Source: Thermus brockianus
GTDB lineage: Bacteria; Deinococcota; Deinococci; Deinococcales; Thermaceae
DNA length: 64,000 bases
NCBI RefSeq assembly: GCF_001880325.1
Contig: NZ_CP016312.1
Span: forward strand, 310,001 to 374,000
Direction: 5' to 3'
The position numbers were made by a program, and so were the translations under genes. Positions 17,284 to 28,044 of the stretch are shown here, piece by piece (position 1 is the first letter of the stretch; each line of letters starts with the position of its first letter). Under the pieces are notes generated by a model. That model worked only from the letters and a program-made list of their open reading frames with translations. It did no database searches and was not told the DNA's origin.

Positions 17284-17685
17284 GCCGAACTTGCGCCGCA
17301 GGCCCTTGAGGTAAAACCGGGCCCGGGGCAAGGGGAGGCCCAAGGCTTCCGCCAGGGCTTTGGCCTCCGGGCTGGTTCCCTGGCCCAAGGCCCAAAGCGC
17401 CGCCCTTTCCCCCGGCAAAAGGCCAAGGCCCCGCTGGCCCCTAAGCCCCTCTGCCAAGGTGCTCGGCCTGTCCTGCCGGGTGAGGAAAGCGTAGCGCCCA
17501 GGGTCATAGGCCCGCAGGCCCCAAGGGGTGGGCCAGAAGATGACCTCCCCTTTCGCCAGATGCTCCAGATCCGCCAAAACCAACCCCTCTTCCCCTTTCC
17601 ACACCACCTGCCAACCCGCTTTCCTCAGCGCCTCCGCCACCAAAGCGTAAAGCGCCAGGTGATCGGTGAACACCGCAACCCGCAT
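17092..17685 (-). CDS. LuxR/GerE-like regulator, atypical
   Basis: A 197-residue protein with a receiver-sized N-terminal region (MRVAVFTDHLALYALVAEALRK) that lacks an obvious phospho-acceptor Asp pocket. A helix-turn-helix region follows (LLPGERAALWALGQ... then RFYLKGLRRKFGL, about residues 90-140) resembling GerE/LuxR output domains. The ATG 17685 has a strong AAAGGAGG. The last 50 or so residues lie antisense to modC and look less protein-like, so the functional protein may in effect end near residue 145. Adjacency to modABC may hint at metal control, but this is weak. Confidence 0.6.
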   Translation of the reverse strand: MRVAVFTDHLALYALVAEALRKAGWQVVWKGEEGLVLADLEHLAKGEVIFWPTPWGLRAYDPGRYAFLTRQDRPSTLAEGLRGQRGLGLLPGERAALWALGQGTSPEAKALAEALGLPLPRARFYLKGLRRKFGLDLPGLLRLARHQVQVAGLQGHPDPLAGLEAEPFLHVPREEEYQGYGPEKASPVGQALGMEAF

Positions 17686-17727
17686 TGGCCCTCCTTTCCG
17701 CCCAAGGTCCTAAGGCCCAAAACCCGC

Positions 17728-18057
17728 CTAGGCCTGGGGGAAAGGAGGCGCCCTGGGGACGAGGGCCTGGGAGAGGGGAGCGGGGTAGCCCGGCGCCCCC
17801 AGGGGCCGCACCCAGCCCATCCTGAGGGGGCGGGGCAAGGCGGGCGCTTCCACCACCGGGGTGCCCGGGGCCACCTGGAGGCCGCAGAGGGGGGAGTGCT
17901 CCACCTCCACCGTTTCCCCGGGGGCCTGGCAGAGGTCGGCCCTTAGCCCCGGGTTCTGCACCTGCATGAGGTAGAGCTGCAGGGCGACCCCGGTGGAGGC
18001 GGCCAGGGTCAGGAGGACGTAGAGAAGGGCTAACAACCCCCTCCCCTTCCCGGTCAT
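17728..18057 (-). CDS. Small membrane-anchored hypothetical protein (109 aa)
   Basis: It has one N-terminal hydrophobic helix (LLALLYVLLTLAASTGVALQLYL), then an exposed Pro-rich segment with two cysteines (DLCQAPGE and HSPLCGL). I recognise no family. Another frame on the same strand is open through this region (17504-18073), but its Pro/Gly/Arg-heavy composition marks it as a shadow. It precedes the LuxR-like gene by 42 bp and is divergent from hisS, so it is probably the first gene of a two-gene transcript. Confidence 0.6.
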   Translation of the reverse strand: MTGKGRGLLALLYVLLTLAASTGVALQLYLMQVQNPGLRADLCQAPGETVEVEHSPLCGLQVAPGTPVVEAPALPRPLRMGWVRPLGAPGYPAPLSQALVPRAPPFPQA

Positions 18058-18090
18058 GAGAAGAGGATAGCACCCAAGGTCCCTACCGCG

Positions 18091-18104
18091 TAAAGTGGAA
18101 GGGT
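18091..18104 (+). promoter_or_regulatory. -10 box and short leader of hisS
   Basis: TAAAGT (18091-18096) lies eight bases before the hisS ATG. The intervening GGAAGGG could pair with 16S rRNA if the leader is slightly longer. Confidence 0.45.
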
Positions 18105-19361
18105 ATGGCCGTCCGGGGCACCAAGGACCTTTTCGGCAAGGAGCTTCGGCTCCACCAGCACATCGTGGCCACCGCCCGGCGGGTCCTCGAGGCGGCGGGG
18201 GCCATGGAGCTCATCACCCCCGTCTTTGAGGAAACCCAGGTCTTTGAAAAGGGGGTGGGGGCCGCCACGGACATCGTGCGCAAGGAGATGTTCACCTTCC
18301 AGGACCGGGGTGGGCGCTCCCTCACCCTGCGCCCCGAGGGTACCGCCGCCATGGTGCGGGCCTACTTGGAGCACGGGATGAAGGTGTGGCCCCAGCCCGT
18401 CCGACTTTGGATGGCGGGCCCCATGTTCCGGGCGGAAAGGCCCCAGAAGGGGCGCTACCGCCAGTTCCACCAGGTGAACTACGAGGCCCTGGGCTCGGAA
18501 AGCCCCATCCTGGACGCCGAGGCCATCGTCCTCCTCTACGAAAGCCTCAAGGAGCTGGGCCTAAGGCGCCTTTCCGTGAAGCTTTCCTCCGTGGGGGACC
18601 CGGAGGACCGGGCCCGGTACAACGCCTACCTGCGGGAGGTCCTGGCCCCTTACCGGGATGCGCTTTCCGAGGACTCCAAGGAGCGGCTTGACCTCAACCC
18701 CATGCGCATCCTGGACTCCAAGGACGAGAAGGACCAGGCCCTTTTGCGAGAGCTCAAGGTGCGGCCCATGCTGGACTTCCTGGGGGAAGGGGCCTTGGCC
18801 CACCTGAAGGCGGTGGAGGGCCACTTGAACCGGCTTGGCGTGCCCTACGCCCTGGAGCCCGCCCTGGTGCGGGGCCTGGACTACTACGTGCGCACCGCCT
18901 TTGAGGTGCACCACGAGGAGATCGGGGCCCAGTCGGCCCTGGGGGGTGGGGGGCGGTACGATGGGCTTTCCGAGCTTTTGGGGGGGCCAAGGGTGCCGGG
19001 GGTGGGCTTCGCCTTCGGCGTGGAGCGGGTGGCCCTGGCCCTCGAGGCGGAGGGCTTTGGCCTCCCCGAGGGAAAGGGCCCCGACCTTTACCTCATCCCC
19101 CTCACGGAGGAGGCGGTGGCCGAGGCCTTCTACCTGGCAGAGCGCTTAAGGCCCAGGCTCCGGGTGGAGTACGCCCTGGGCGCCAAGAAGCCGGGCAAGG
19201 GGGTGGAGGAGGCCCTGAAGCGGAACGCCGCCTTCGCCGGCTTCTTGGGCGAGGACGAGCTTAGGACAGGGGAGGTGACCTTGAAGCGCCTTTCCACCGG
19301 GGAACAGGTGCGGCTTCCCCAGGCGGAAGCCCTCGGTTTCCTCCTTTCCGCCCTGGCGTGA
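18105..19361 (+). CDS. hisS: Histidyl-tRNA synthetase
   Basis: A 418-residue class II synthetase charging tRNA-His. It begins [11 protein letters not shown] and shows motif 2 ([16 protein letters not shown]), the histidine-binding segments [16 protein letters not shown] and [11 protein letters not shown], and motif 3 [13 protein letters not shown], followed by the C-terminal anticodon-binding domain. Length agrees with the bacterial enzyme. It leads a run of genes that also holds aspS and asnS; 24 bp separate it from aspS. Confidence 0.97.
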   Translation: MAVRGTKDLFGKELRLHQHIVATARRVLEAAGAMELITPVFEETQVFEKGVGAATDIVRKEMFTFQDRGGRSLTLRPEGTAAMVRAYLEHGMKVWPQPVRLWMAGPMFRAERPQKGRYRQFHQVNYEALGSESPILDAEAIVLLYESLKELGLRRLSVKLSSVGDPEDRARYNAYLREVLAPYRDALSEDSKERLDLNPMRILDSKDEKDQALLRELKVRPMLDFLGEGALAHLKAVEGHLNRLGVPYALEPALVRGLDYYVRTAFEVHHEEIGAQSALGGGGRYDGLSELLGGPRVPGVGFAFGVERVALALEAEGFGLPEGKGPDLYLIPLTEEAVAEAFYLAERLRPRLRVEYALGAKKPGKGVEEALKRNAAFAGFLGEDELRTGEVTLKRLSTGEQVRLPQAEALGFLLSALA

Positions 19362-19385
19362 GGACTTGGTAAGCTTGGGGGGATT

Positions 19386-21131
19386 ATGCGCCGCACCCAC
19401 TACGCCGGAAGCCTTAGGGAAGAGCATGCGGGTGAGGAGGTGGTCCTGGAGGGCTGGGTCAACCGCCGCCGGGACCTGGGGGGCCTCATCTTTTTGGACC
19501 TCCGGGACCGGGAAGGCCTGGTGCAACTGGTGGCCCATCCGGATAGCCCCGCCTACGCCATCGCCGAACGGGTGCGTTCCGAGTGGGTGGTGCGGGCCAA
19601 GGGCCGGGTGCGCCTCCGCCCCGAGCCCAACCCCCGCCTGCCCACGGGGAGTGTGGAGGTGGAACTGGAGGCCTTGGAGGTCCTGGCCGAGGCCAAAACC
19701 CCGCCCTTTCCCGTGGACGCCGGCTGGCGGGGGGAAGAGGACAAGGAGGCTTCCGAAGAGCTCCGCCTGAAGTACCGCTACCTGGACCTCCGCAGGAAGC
19801 GGATGCAGGAAAACCTGCGCCTGCGCCACCGGGTCATCAAGGCCATCTGGGACTTCCTGGACCGGGAGGGCTTCGTCCAGGTGGAAACCCCCTTCCTCAC
19901 CAAGAGCACCCCGGAAGGGGCCCGGGACTTCCTCGTCCCCTACCGCCACCAACCGGGCCTCTTCTACGCCCTGCCCCAGTCCCCCCAGCTTTTCAAGCAG
20001 ATGCTCATGGTGGCGGGGTTGGACCGCTACTTCCAGATCGCCCGCTGCTTCCGGGACGAGGACCTGCGCGCCGACCGCCAGCCCGACTTCACCCAGCTGG
20101 ACCTGGAGATGAGCTTCGTGGAAGTGGAGGACGTCCTCGCCCTAAACGAGCGCCTAATGGCCCACGTCTTCCGCGAGGCCTTGGGCGTGGAGCTCCCCCT
20201 CCCCTTCCCCCGCCTCACCTACCAGGAGGCCATGGAGCGCTACGGTTCGGACAAGCCCGACCTGCGCTTTGGGCTGGAGCTAAGGGAGGTGGGGCACCTC
20301 TTCCGGGATAGCCCCTTCCAGCTTTTCCGACAGGCGGAAAGCGTGAAGGCCCTTTCCGCCCCCAAGGCCCTTTCCCGGAAGGAGGTGGCCGATCTGGAAG
20401 CGGTGGCCAAGCGCCACGGGGCGGGGGGGCTGGCCTTCGCCCGGGTGGAGGAAGGAGGCTTCTCTGGAAGCGTGGCCAAGTTCCTGGACCCCGTGCGGGA
20501 AGCCCTCCTCCAGGCCACGGGGGCCAGGCCCGGGGACACCCTCCTCTTCGTGGCGGCAAGCAGGAAAGTGGCGGCGGAGGCCCTGGGGCAGGTGCGCCTC
20601 GCCCTGGCCGACCTCCTGGCCCTGCCTCGGGAAGGCTTCCGGTTCCTTTGGGTGGTGGACTTCCCCCTTCTGGAGTGGGACGAGGAGCGGGGGGCTTGGA
20701 CCTACATGCACCACCCCTTCACGAGCCCCCACCCCGAGGACCTGCCCCTTTTGGACACGGAACCGGGCCGGGTCCGGGCCCTGGCCTACGACCTGGTCCT
20801 GAACGGGGTGGAGGTGGGGGGCGGGTCCATCCGCATCCACGACCCTGCCCTACAGGCCAAGATGTTCGCCCTCCTGGGCATCGGCGAGGAGGAGCAGAAG
20901 GAGAAGTTCGGGTTTTTCCTCGAGGCCCTCACCTACGGCGCCCCGCCCCACGGGGGCATCGCCTGGGGCTTGGACCGCCTCCTCGCCCTCATGACCGGTA
21001 GCCCCTCCATCCGCGAGGTCATCGCCTTCCCCAAGAACAAGGAGGGCAAGGACCCCTTGACCGGGGCCCCGAGCCCCGTGCCCGAGGAGCAACTGCGGGA
21101 ACTCGGCCTTATGGTGATCCGCCATGGCTAG
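19386..21131 (+). CDS. aspS: Aspartyl-tRNA synthetase, bacterial type
   Basis: A 581-residue class IIb enzyme. It has an N-terminal OB anticodon-binding domain ([23 protein letters not shown]), the catalytic core with [14 protein letters not shown] and [18 protein letters not shown] (motif 2), the large GAD-type insertion characteristic of bacterial AspRS (about residues 285-410), and motif 3 [14 protein letters not shown]. thermophilus is known to have a second, archaeal-type AspRS; this is the discriminating bacterial one. Its last eight bases overlap the PhzF-family gene. Confidence 0.97.
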   Translation: MRRTHYAGSLREEHAGEEVVLEGWVNRRRDLGGLIFLDLRDREGLVQLVAHPDSPAYAIAERVRSEWVVRAKGRVRLRPEPNPRLPTGSVEVELEALEVLAEAKTPPFPVDAGWRGEEDKEASEELRLKYRYLDLRRKRMQENLRLRHRVIKAIWDFLDREGFVQVETPFLTKSTPEGARDFLVPYRHQPGLFYALPQSPQLFKQMLMVAGLDRYFQIARCFRDEDLRADRQPDFTQLDLEMSFVEVEDVLALNERLMAHVFREALGVELPLPFPRLTYQEAMERYGSDKPDLRFGLELREVGHLFRDSPFQLFRQAESVKALSAPKALSRKEVADLEAVAKRHGAGGLAFARVEEGGFSGSVAKFLDPVREALLQATGARPGDTLLFVAASRKVAAEALGQVRLALADLLALPREGFRFLWVVDFPLLEWDEERGAWTYMHHPFTSPHPEDLPLLDTEPGRVRALAYDLVLNGVEVGGGSIRIHDPALQAKMFALLGIGEEEQKEKFGFFLEALTYGAPPHGGIAWGLDRLLALMTGSPSIREVIAFPKNKEGKDPLTGAPSPVPEEQLRELGLMVIRHG

Positions 21132-22017
21132 GATTCCCTACGTTCTGGTGGACGCCTTCGCCCCCACCCCGGGGGCGGGAAACCGCGTGGCCATCGTTCT
21201 GGACGCCCGGGGCATGAGCGGGGAGGAGATGCGCCAGGTGGCCAAAAGGCTTTCCGAGCCCGAGACCGCCTTCGTCACCGAAAGGCAAGGCAACGTCTTC
21301 GCCGTGCGCTTTTTCACCCCAGGGGGCGAGGTGGAGTTTTCCGGCCACGCCGCCGTGGCCTTGGGCCTGGCCCTGGTGCGCCTGGGCCTCGCCCCCGAGG
21401 GCAGCGAGCGGCTTATCCTCCACACCCCGGCGGAAGCCCTCCCGGTGGAGGTCGCCTACGAGGCGGGGGAGCCCAAGAAAGCCTGGGTGCGGGGGCCTAC
21501 CCCGAGGTTCCGGGACCTGCCCCCCTTCCAGGTCCTGAAGGAAGTCCTAGAGGCCTTGGGCTCCGATGAGCGCTACCTCCACCGGGGCCTGCCCTACGGG
21601 GTGGCCTACACCGGGCTTTGGAGCCTTTTCGTCCCCTTGGTGGCCCCGGGGGTGGTGGACGCCCTGGAGCCGGACATGGCCCTCCTCGCCGAGGTCTCCC
21701 GGCGCTTGGAGGTGGCCACGGTCCACGCCTACGCCCCCATGGGACCGAGGAGCTTCTACGCCCGGGACTTCGCTCCCCTCCTCGGCATCCCCGAGGACCC
21801 GGTGACGGGCTCGGCCAACGCCGCCTTGGGGGCGCTTTTGGCCCGGGCGGGGGTGGTGCCCAAGCGGGAAGGGAGGGTACACCTTTCCATCTACCAGGGC
21901 CACCGCCTGGGCAACCCGGGGATGGTGGAGGTGGAGGTGGAGTATAGCCCCACAGGGGTACCCCTTTCCGTGCGGCTTGGGGGAGAAGCGGCCATCGTGG
22001 CCACGGGTGAGCTCTGA
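21124..22017 (+). CDS. PhzF-family isomerase/epimerase-like protein
   Basis: A 297-residue protein of the diaminopimelate-epimerase fold. It begins [22 protein letters not shown] with the PhzF-type N-P/R-A block, continues SEPETAFV (which contains the conserved Glu) and [12 protein letters not shown], and ends with [17 protein letters not shown]. Members other than PhzF itself have mostly unknown substrates. It overlaps aspS by eight bases and the HAD gene by one (TGATG), so it lies in the synthetase transcript. Confidence 0.85.
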   Translation: MARIPYVLVDAFAPTPGAGNRVAIVLDARGMSGEEMRQVAKRLSEPETAFVTERQGNVFAVRFFTPGGEVEFSGHAAVALGLALVRLGLAPEGSERLILHTPAEALPVEVAYEAGEPKKAWVRGPTPRFRDLPPFQVLKEVLEALGSDERYLHRGLPYGVAYTGLWSLFVPLVAPGVVDALEPDMALLAEVSRRLEVATVHAYAPMGPRSFYARDFAPLLGIPEDPVTGSANAALGALLARAGVVPKREGRVHLSIYQGHRLGNPGMVEVEVEYSPTGVPLSVRLGGEAAIVATGEL

Positions 22018-22829
22018 TGGTGCGCCTGGTTTTCGTGGACGTGGACGGCACCTTGGTGGGGAAGGAGGGGGTGCCTGCCTGCGTCTGGCCGGCGGTGGAG
22101 GCGGCCAAGGCCCGGGGCCTGCGCCTTTCCCTCCTCACGGGCCGCCCAGGAAGGGGGGAAGCCCTCCGCCTGGCCCAGCGGCTGGACCCCGAAGGCCTCC
22201 ACGTCTTTGAGTCGGGGGCGGTGGTCCTCTCCCTTTCCCAAGACCCCCACGAGCCCCAGGCGAAGCCCTTCTTCGTGGCGGCGTTGCCCGTGGCGGCGGC
22301 CCAGGAGGTGGTGCGCCTCGCCCGCCGGCTTTCCCTCCCCTTGGAGGGCTACACCGCCGACGGGGGCTTTTTCATGGAAGGGGATAGCCCCTTGCTCTTG
22401 GCCCACCAAAGGCTTTTGGGGGTGGAGGCGGAAGGGGCGGACCTCCTGAGGCTAGAAAGCCCCTTGGTGCGCCTCCAGGTGCTGGCGGGACCCGAGGCGC
22501 CTTTGGGGGCCCTCTTGGACGCCCTGCCCGAGGAGCTCGCCGCCCACACGGCCGAAAGCCCCAAGATGCCCGGGGTGCGCTTCGTCTCCCTCACCCGAAA
22601 GGGCGTGGGCAAGCTCTCGGGGGCCCGGTTGGTGGCGGAGGCCTATGGGCTGGACCTTACGGCCTGCGCCATGGTGGGGGATGGGGAGAACGACCTCGAG
22701 GTCCTCCAGGCGGTGGGCCTCGGCATCGCCATGGGGAACGCCCCCTTAAGCGTGAAGCGGGCGGCCAAGCGGGTGGTGGCCCCCGTGGACGCCTGCGGCC
22801 TGGCGGAAGCCCTGGCCGCCCTCGGGTAA
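22017..22829 (+). CDS. HAD-superfamily hydrolase, Cof type
   Basis: A 270-residue phosphatase-like protein. Motif I is FVDVDGTLVG, motif II SLLTGRPG, and the late motifs are GVGKLSGARL (Lys) and MVGDGENDLEVLQ. A C2-type cap lies between. Cof-type members hydrolyse sugar or nucleotide phosphates; the specificity here cannot be deduced, and a mannosyl-3-phosphoglycerate phosphatase-like role is possible but unsupported. It ends 12 bp before asnS. Confidence 0.85.
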   Translation: MVRLVFVDVDGTLVGKEGVPACVWPAVEAAKARGLRLSLLTGRPGRGEALRLAQRLDPEGLHVFESGAVVLSLSQDPHEPQAKPFFVAALPVAAAQEVVRLARRLSLPLEGYTADGGFFMEGDSPLLLAHQRLLGVEAEGADLLRLESPLVRLQVLAGPEAPLGALLDALPEELAAHTAESPKMPGVRFVSLTRKGVGKLSGARLVAEAYGLDLTACAMVGDGENDLEVLQAVGLGIAMGNAPLSVKRAAKRVVAPVDACGLAEALAALG

Positions 22830-22841
22830 ACTCCAGGGCGT

Positions 22842-24158
22842 ATGCGGGTCTTCATTGACGAGATCGCCCAGTACAAGGACCAAGAGGTGGAGCTCAGGGG
22901 CTGGCTCTACCAGAAGCGCTCCAAGGGCAAGATCCACTTCCTCGTCCTCCGGGATGGCACCGGCTTCCTCCAGGCCACGGTGGTGAAAGGGGAGGTGCCC
23001 GAGGACGTCTTTACCCAAGCGGACCGCCTGCCCCAGGAAACGGCCCTCAAGGCCTGGGGCCTGGTGCGGGAGGATCCGAGGGCCCCAGGCGGGTACGAGC
23101 TCATGGTGAGGCATCTGGAGGTGGTGAGCCTGCCCCAAGGGGAGTACCCCATCGGCCCCAAGGAGCACGGCATTGACTTCCTCATGGACCACCGCCACCT
23201 TTGGCTCCGCCACCGCCGTCCCTTCGCCGTGATGCGCATCCGGGACGAGCTGGAGCGGGCCATCCACGACTTCTTTGGCGAACGGGGTTTCCTGCGCTTT
23301 GACGCCCCCATCCTCACCCCAAGCGCCGTGGAGGGGACCACGGAGCTCTTTGAGGTGGAGCTCTTTGACGGGGAAAAGGCCTACCTCTCCCAGTCGGGCC
23401 AGCTTTACGCCGAGGCCGGGGCCCTGGCCTACGCCAAGGTCTACACCTTCGGCCCCACCTTCCGCGCCGAGCGCTCCAAGACCAGGCGCCACCTTCTGGA
23501 ATTCTGGATGGTGGAGCCCGAGGTGGCCTTCATGACCCACGAGGAGAACATGGCCCTCCAGGAGGAGCTGGTGAGCTACCTGGTGGCCCGGGTGCTGGAC
23601 CGGCGCGCCCGGGAGCTGGAGATGCTCGGTCGCAACCCCAAGGCCCTCGAGCCCGCCGCCCAAGGAAACTACCCCCGCCTCACCTATAAGGAGGCGGTGG
23701 CCCTGGTGAACCAGCTTGCGGAGAAGGACCCCGAGGTGCCGCCCCTGCCCTACGGGGAGGACTTCGGCGCCCCCCATGAGGCCGCCCTCAGCCGCCAGTT
23801 TGACCGGCCGGTCTTCATCGAGCGCTACCCTGCCCGGATCAAGGCCTTTTACATGGAACCCGACCCCGAGGACCCGGAGCTGGTCCTAAACAACGACCTC
23901 CTGGCCCCCGAGGGCTACGGGGAGATCATCGGGGGTAGCCAGAGAATCCACGACCTGGAACTTCTACGCAGGAAAATCCAGGAGTTCGGCCTCCCGGAGG
24001 AGGTCTACGACTGGTATCTGGACCTGAGGCGCTTTGGCAGCGTGCCCCACTCGGGTTTCGGATTGGGCCTCGAGCGCACCGTGGCCTGGATCTGTGGCCT
24101 TAACCACGTGCGGGAGGCCATCCCCTTCCCCAGGATGTACACCCGGATGCGGCCCTAG
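22842..24158 (+). CDS. asnS: Asparaginyl-tRNA synthetase
   Basis: A 438-residue class IIb synthetase, the length I recall for T. thermophilus AsnRS. The OB domain [23 protein letters not shown] is followed by [28 protein letters not shown] and motif 3 [16 protein letters not shown]; the GAD insertion of bacterial AspRS is absent. It closes the hisS-aspS-asnS run. Its stop overlaps the pdxT stop by four bases, convergently. Confidence 0.95.
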   Translation: MRVFIDEIAQYKDQEVELRGWLYQKRSKGKIHFLVLRDGTGFLQATVVKGEVPEDVFTQADRLPQETALKAWGLVREDPRAPGGYELMVRHLEVVSLPQGEYPIGPKEHGIDFLMDHRHLWLRHRRPFAVMRIRDELERAIHDFFGERGFLRFDAPILTPSAVEGTTELFEVELFDGEKAYLSQSGQLYAEAGALAYAKVYTFGPTFRAERSKTRRHLLEFWMVEPEVAFMTHEENMALQEELVSYLVARVLDRRARELEMLGRNPKALEPAAQGNYPRLTYKEAVALVNQLAEKDPEVPPLPYGEDFGAPHEAALSRQFDRPVFIERYPARIKAFYMEPDPEDPELVLNNDLLAPEGYGEIIGGSQRIHDLELLRRKIQEFGLPEEVYDWYLDLRRFGSVPHSGFGLGLERTVAWICGLNHVREAIPFPRMYTRMRP

Positions 24159-24730
24159 AGGCCTGCCAGCTCCAGGAAGTAGCGGTGAAGCCTGGGGTCC
24201 TGGGTGAGCTCGGGGTGGAAGGCGCTGGCGAGGATCTTGCCCTGGCGTACCAGGACGGGAAGACCATTCAGCTCCGCCAGCACCTCCACTCCTTCCCCCA
24301 ATTTGCGGAAGGCTGGGGCTCTAATGAAAACCCCGTGGAAGGGACCCAAACCCCGGACCTCGAGGTCCTCCTCAAAGCTTTCCACCTGCCTGCCAAAGGC
24401 GTTGCGTTCCACCCATGCCTCCAACACCCCCAAACGGGGTTGCTCGGGGTAGCCCACGATCTCCTTGGCCAACCAGATGGCCCCGGCGCAGGTGCCGAAG
24501 AGGGCCAGGGAACCCTCTTCCACCCGCTTGCGCACCTCGTCCTCGATTCCGTATTCCCGGGCCAGCTTGCCGATGGTGGTGGACTCCCCGCCAGGCACGA
24601 TGAGAGCCTTGAGCCCCTCCAGGTGCTCCTTCTTCCGCACCTCCTTTGCCTCTATCCCCAGGCGCTTAAGCGCCTCCTTGTGCTCGCGGAAATCCCCTTG
24701 CAGGGCTAGGACGCCGACCACGCCCCTCAT
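24155..24730 (-). CDS. pdxT: Pyridoxal 5'-phosphate synthase glutaminase subunit
   Basis: A 191-residue class I glutamine amidotransferase that supplies ammonia to PdxS. It begins [17 protein letters not shown]. The oxyanion strand is [13 protein letters not shown], the nucleophile Cys lies in [12 protein letters not shown], and the His-Glu pair in SAFHPELT. The ATG 24730 is preferred over the upstream frame to 24781, which lies inside nhaA. PdxS is about 3.7 kb upstream, behind three inserted genes; seven bases separate this gene from the nhaA stop. Confidence 0.95.
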   Translation of the reverse strand: MRGVVGVLALQGDFREHKEALKRLGIEAKEVRKKEHLEGLKALIVPGGESTTIGKLAREYGIEDEVRKRVEEGSLALFGTCAGAIWLAKEIVGYPEQPRLGVLEAWVERNAFGRQVESFEEDLEVRGLGPFHGVFIRAPAFRKLGEGVEVLAELNGLPVLVRQGKILASAFHPELTQDPRLHRYFLELAGL

Positions 24731-24737
24731 CCTGGAC

Positions 24738-25976
24738 CTAGGCTTCGGACCTGTCAAGGGAAGCTCGCACCAAAAGAACACCCACTAACCCGGCCACTAG
24801 AGAAGCGGAGAGTACCCCCACCTTGGCTTGGTCCAGCATCCCCCCTTCAAAGGCCAAGCCAGCAATGAAAAGGGCCATGGTAAAGCCAATGCCTGCCAAA
24901 AAGCCCACACCCACAATGGACTTTAGGTTCACCCCTTCGGGCAAGGCGCCCAAACCCAACCGCAACGCTAGCCAGGAAGCAAAGAAGATTCCCAAAGGTT
25001 TCCCCAAGAGAAGACCCAAGCTTATCCCCCAGGCCACGGAACCAAACCCCAGCCCCTGCAAGGCAACCCCAGCATTAAAAAATGCAAAAACCGGCAACAC
25101 CCCAAAGGCTACCCAAGGGTGAAGGGTGTGTTCCAGACGGTGCAAGGGGCTTTGCGCTTCCTCCACCTGCTCCTCGAGGCCTTCCAACTCCCCCTCCAGC
25201 TCCTCGGGGTCCTGGGCAGAGGTAGCCCCCTGGAAAGCCCTAGCCCGCCGCAGAGGGACAGCCAAAGCCAAAAGCACCCCGGCCAAGGTAGCATGAAGAC
25301 CTGACTGGAGGACAAAATACCACAGAAGTAACCCCAGAAGCATGTAGGGCCAAAGATGCCACACCCCTAGGCGATTGAGCAGAAGAGCAAAACCCAGGAT
25401 CAGGACCGCCAGGATCAAGGGAAGGGATTCTAAGCCCCCGGTGTAGAAGAGGGCAATCACCAAAACCGCCCCCAGGTCATCTACTATGGCTAAGGCAGTG
25501 AGAAAGAGCTTAAGTCCCAGAGGCACCCGAGGTACCAGAGCCAAAACCCCCAAGGCAAAGGCGATGTCCGTGGCCATGGGTACTCCCCAGCCACGAGCCT
25601 CGGGCAGACTGGGATTGATTGCCAGGTACAAAAAGGCCGGCAGGATCATCCCCCCTACCGCCCCTGCCAAGGCTAGCCCAGCCCTCCTGGGATTCTTAAG
25701 CTCGCCAGAAACAAGTTCACGCTTAAGCTCCAGTCCCACCAGTAGGAAGAAAAACGCCATGAGGAGGTCGTTGACCCAAAGAAGCAGCGGCTTTTCCAAT
25801 GAAAACTCGCCAAAACGAACACCCACCAGAACTTCTCGTAGCCCAAAATAGACCGTGGCCGCCGGAGTGTTGGCCAGTATAAATGCCAGAAGAGCCGCCA
25901 AGAAGAGGACCAGCCCTCCTTTGGCCTCACTTTCAAGAAACTGCTCTAGTAGCCTGGGATACCTGCGCACGGGCAT
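24738..25976 (-). CDS. nhaA: Na+/H+ antiporter NhaA
   Basis: A 412-residue polytopic inner-membrane antiporter exchanging Na+ (or Li+) for protons. It shows [30 protein letters not shown] (first conserved Asp) and [18 protein letters not shown] (the DD ion-binding pair), with about 11-12 helices. A longer Glu-rich hydrophilic loop (about residues 255-285) is unusual. The ATG 25976 stands six bases after TATAGT (25983-25988). The gene has visibly lower G+C than the surroundings, consistent with transfer. Confidence 0.93.
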   Translation of the reverse strand: MPVRRYPRLLEQFLESEAKGGLVLFLAALLAFILANTPAATVYFGLREVLVGVRFGEFSLEKPLLLWVNDLLMAFFFLLVGLELKRELVSGELKNPRRAGLALAGAVGGMILPAFLYLAINPSLPEARGWGVPMATDIAFALGVLALVPRVPLGLKLFLTALAIVDDLGAVLVIALFYTGGLESLPLILAVLILGFALLLNRLGVWHLWPYMLLGLLLWYFVLQSGLHATLAGVLLALAVPLRRARAFQGATSAQDPEELEGELEGLEEQVEEAQSPLHRLEHTLHPWVAFGVLPVFAFFNAGVALQGLGFGSVAWGISLGLLLGKPLGIFFASWLALRLGLGALPEGVNLKSIVGVGFLAGIGFTMALFIAGLAFEGGMLDQAKVGVLSASLVAGLVGVLLVRASLDRSEA

Positions 25977-25982
25977 GGGATT

Positions 25983-25988
25983 ACTATA
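25983..25988 (-). promoter_or_regulatory. -10 box of the nhaA leaderless promoter
   Basis: Minus-strand TATAGT contains the stop codon of the upstream ATPase and lies six bases before the nhaA ATG, so nhaA can be transcribed on its own. Confidence 0.55.
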
Positions 25989-28038
25989 CCCGGCGCCACA
26001 AAAGACGCAGACTGTTGGCCGTCACCAACACGAGTGCTCCATTGTCCGCCAGCACTGCGGTCCAAAGCCCCGTGTAACCCATGAGGGTGGTGAGGAGGAC
26101 AAGCCCCTTGAGCCCCACCGCCAAGGCCACGTTCTGGCGGACCACGCCCAGGGTCAGGCGGCTTAGCCGGAAGGCCCGGGGCAAGGCGGCAAGGCTCAGA
26201 AGCCCCACGTCTGCACTCTGCAGGGCCGCTTCCGTGCCCTCGGCCACGGCAAGCCCTACCGTGGCCTTGGCCAGGGCTGGGGCGTCGTTCACCCCATCCC
26301 CCACCATGGCCACGCCACCCCTACCTTCCATCTCCTCCACCAGGCGGAGCTTGTCCACGGGAGAAAGGCCAGCCCGGATTTCCTCAGGAAAAAGCCCTAT
26401 GGCCGTGCCCAAAGCCAAAGCAGAGGTCTCCCGGTCGCCGGTAAGCAGGAGGGGCTTAAGGCCCAGTCGGCGCAGTTCGGCCAAGGCTTCCCGGGCCTCG
26501 AGGCGGGGGGTATCCTGGAAGGCCAAGAGGGCCAAGGGAACCCCCTCCCTAACCAAGAGGGAAAGGCTGAAGCCTTCCTCCGCCAAGGCCTTCACCTGGG
26601 CCTCTACTTCCGGGGGCAGGTCCCAGGCCTCGGGCCGCACCAAACCCACCTCCTTCCCCTCCACCCGAGCGAAGGCCCCGAGGCCCGGCACCGCCCGATG
26701 CTCCTCCGAGGGCAAGGCCTTGGGGCCCAAAGCCTCCCGCACCGCCCGGGCTAAGGGGTGGGAGGAACCCTCCGCCACCCCCTTCGCCAGGGCCAAGGCC
26801 TCCTCCGCCGAAACCCCAAAGGTAACCACCCGCACCAGCGTGGGCTTTCCCAGGGTCAGGGTTCCCGTCTTGTCCAAAGCCACGTAGCGAACCCCAGCCA
26901 AGCGCTCCAGGGCCGCCCCGCTCTTAAAGAGCACCCCCGCCCTGGCTCCCCGGGCCACCCCTGCGGCGATGGCCGCAGGCACCGACACCACCAGAGCGCA
27001 GGGACAGGCGATGAGGAGAAGGGCCAAGGCCTTGTAGACATGCCCCAGGAAATCCCCCTGGAAAAGGGGAAGGACCAGGGCCACGAAGCCTGCCAGGGCC
27101 AGGACCGCCGGGGTGTAGCGGCGGCTAAAGGCATCCACCACCCGCTCCGCCTGGCTCTTCTTAAGCAAGGCCCCCTCCGCCAGGCGTTCCATCTCCGCCA
27201 GGAAGCCCTCCTCGGGAAGGCGCTCCACCTTTACCACCAAGCTCCCCTCCTGCACCAGACTGCCCCCGTAAACCCGGTCCCCTATCCCCTTGGGCCTAGG
27301 CAAGGGCTCCCCGGTGAAGGCGGCCTCCTCCAAGGAAGCCTGTCCAGACACCACCACCCCGTCGGCCGGTACCCGCTCCCCCGGGGGCACCCTCACCAGG
27401 TCCCCCACCCTCAAGGCCTTAAGGGGTACCTCCTCCACCCCACCCTCCTTCAGGCGGTAGGCCCGCCTGGGAAGAAGCTCGGAAAGGGCGTAAAGGGACC
27501 TGCGGGCCTGGGCCACGCTATAAGCCTCCAGCACCTCCCCCACGAGGAAGAGGAAGACCACCACCGCCGCCTCGGCCTCCGCCCCGATGAGCAAGGCTCC
27601 CAGGGTAGCCAGCGTAACCAGGGTTTGCATGCTGAAGGGGTTTTGCCGGAACGCAGCCACCGCACGACGAGCCAGGGGGAAAACCCCCACCAAGGCCGCC
27701 AGCCGATAGCCCCAAGGGGCTAGGCCGGGGAGGAAGAGCGAAGCCAAAAAGGCCGCCAGGAGAAGCCCTCCGGAAGCCAAGGCCCAGCGCCAGGGTCCCA
27801 AAACACCCCTGGTCGTGTCCCCTTCAGGCTTCAAACGGTAGCCCAGGGCGGAAACCACCCTTTCCGCCTCCTTCTCCGCCCCGGGAACCTCGAGGTGCAG
27901 ATACGCCTTACCGCTGGCAAAGCTGACCTGGGCCTGCACCACTCCAGGCACCCCGGAAAGGGCTTTCTCCACCTTTAAGGCGCAGTCGGCGCAGTCCAAA
28001 CCCTCCACCCGGAACACGCGAACCCTGTGAGCATCCAT
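25984..28038 (-). CDS. P1B-type heavy-metal translocating ATPase (Zn/Cd type)
   Basis: A 684-residue membrane pump. An N-terminal metal-binding domain has GLDCADC (C16, C19). Two transmembrane pairs precede the actuator domain, then the membrane motif IACPCALVVS (CPC near residue 344), phosphorylation site DKTGTLT (about 387), the SSHPLARA motif and GDGVNDAPAL. CPC with the DCxxC domain and an adjacent ArsR/SmtB sensor point to efflux of zinc, cadmium, lead or cobalt rather than copper. The ATG 28038 follows a consensus promoter by six bases. Confidence 0.93.
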   Translation of the reverse strand: MDAHRVRVFRVEGLDCADCALKVEKALSGVPGVVQAQVSFASGKAYLHLEVPGAEKEAERVVSALGYRLKPEGDTTRGVLGPWRWALASGGLLLAAFLASLFLPGLAPWGYRLAALVGVFPLARRAVAAFRQNPFSMQTLVTLATLGALLIGAEAEAAVVVFLFLVGEVLEAYSVAQARRSLYALSELLPRRAYRLKEGGVEEVPLKALRVGDLVRVPPGERVPADGVVVSGQASLEEAAFTGEPLPRPKGIGDRVYGGSLVQEGSLVVKVERLPEEGFLAEMERLAEGALLKKSQAERVVDAFSRRYTPAVLALAGFVALVLPLFQGDFLGHVYKALALLLIACPCALVVSVPAAIAAGVARGARAGVLFKSGAALERLAGVRYVALDKTGTLTLGKPTLVRVVTFGVSAEEALALAKGVAEGSSHPLARAVREALGPKALPSEEHRAVPGLGAFARVEGKEVGLVRPEAWDLPPEVEAQVKALAEEGFSLSLLVREGVPLALLAFQDTPRLEAREALAELRRLGLKPLLLTGDRETSALALGTAIGLFPEEIRAGLSPVDKLRLVEEMEGRGGVAMVGDGVNDAPALAKATVGLAVAEGTEAALQSADVGLLSLAALPRAFRLSRLTLGVVRQNVALAVGLKGLVLLTTLMGYTGLWTAVLADNGALVLVTANSLRLLWRRV

Positions 28039-28044
28039 GTTCCC

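Noticed and set aside
17504-18073. A 189-codon reading frame on the minus strand
   Set aside because: It is a Gly/Pro/Arg-rich shadow of the membrane-protein gene at 17728-18057 and the regulator gene; no domain is visible.
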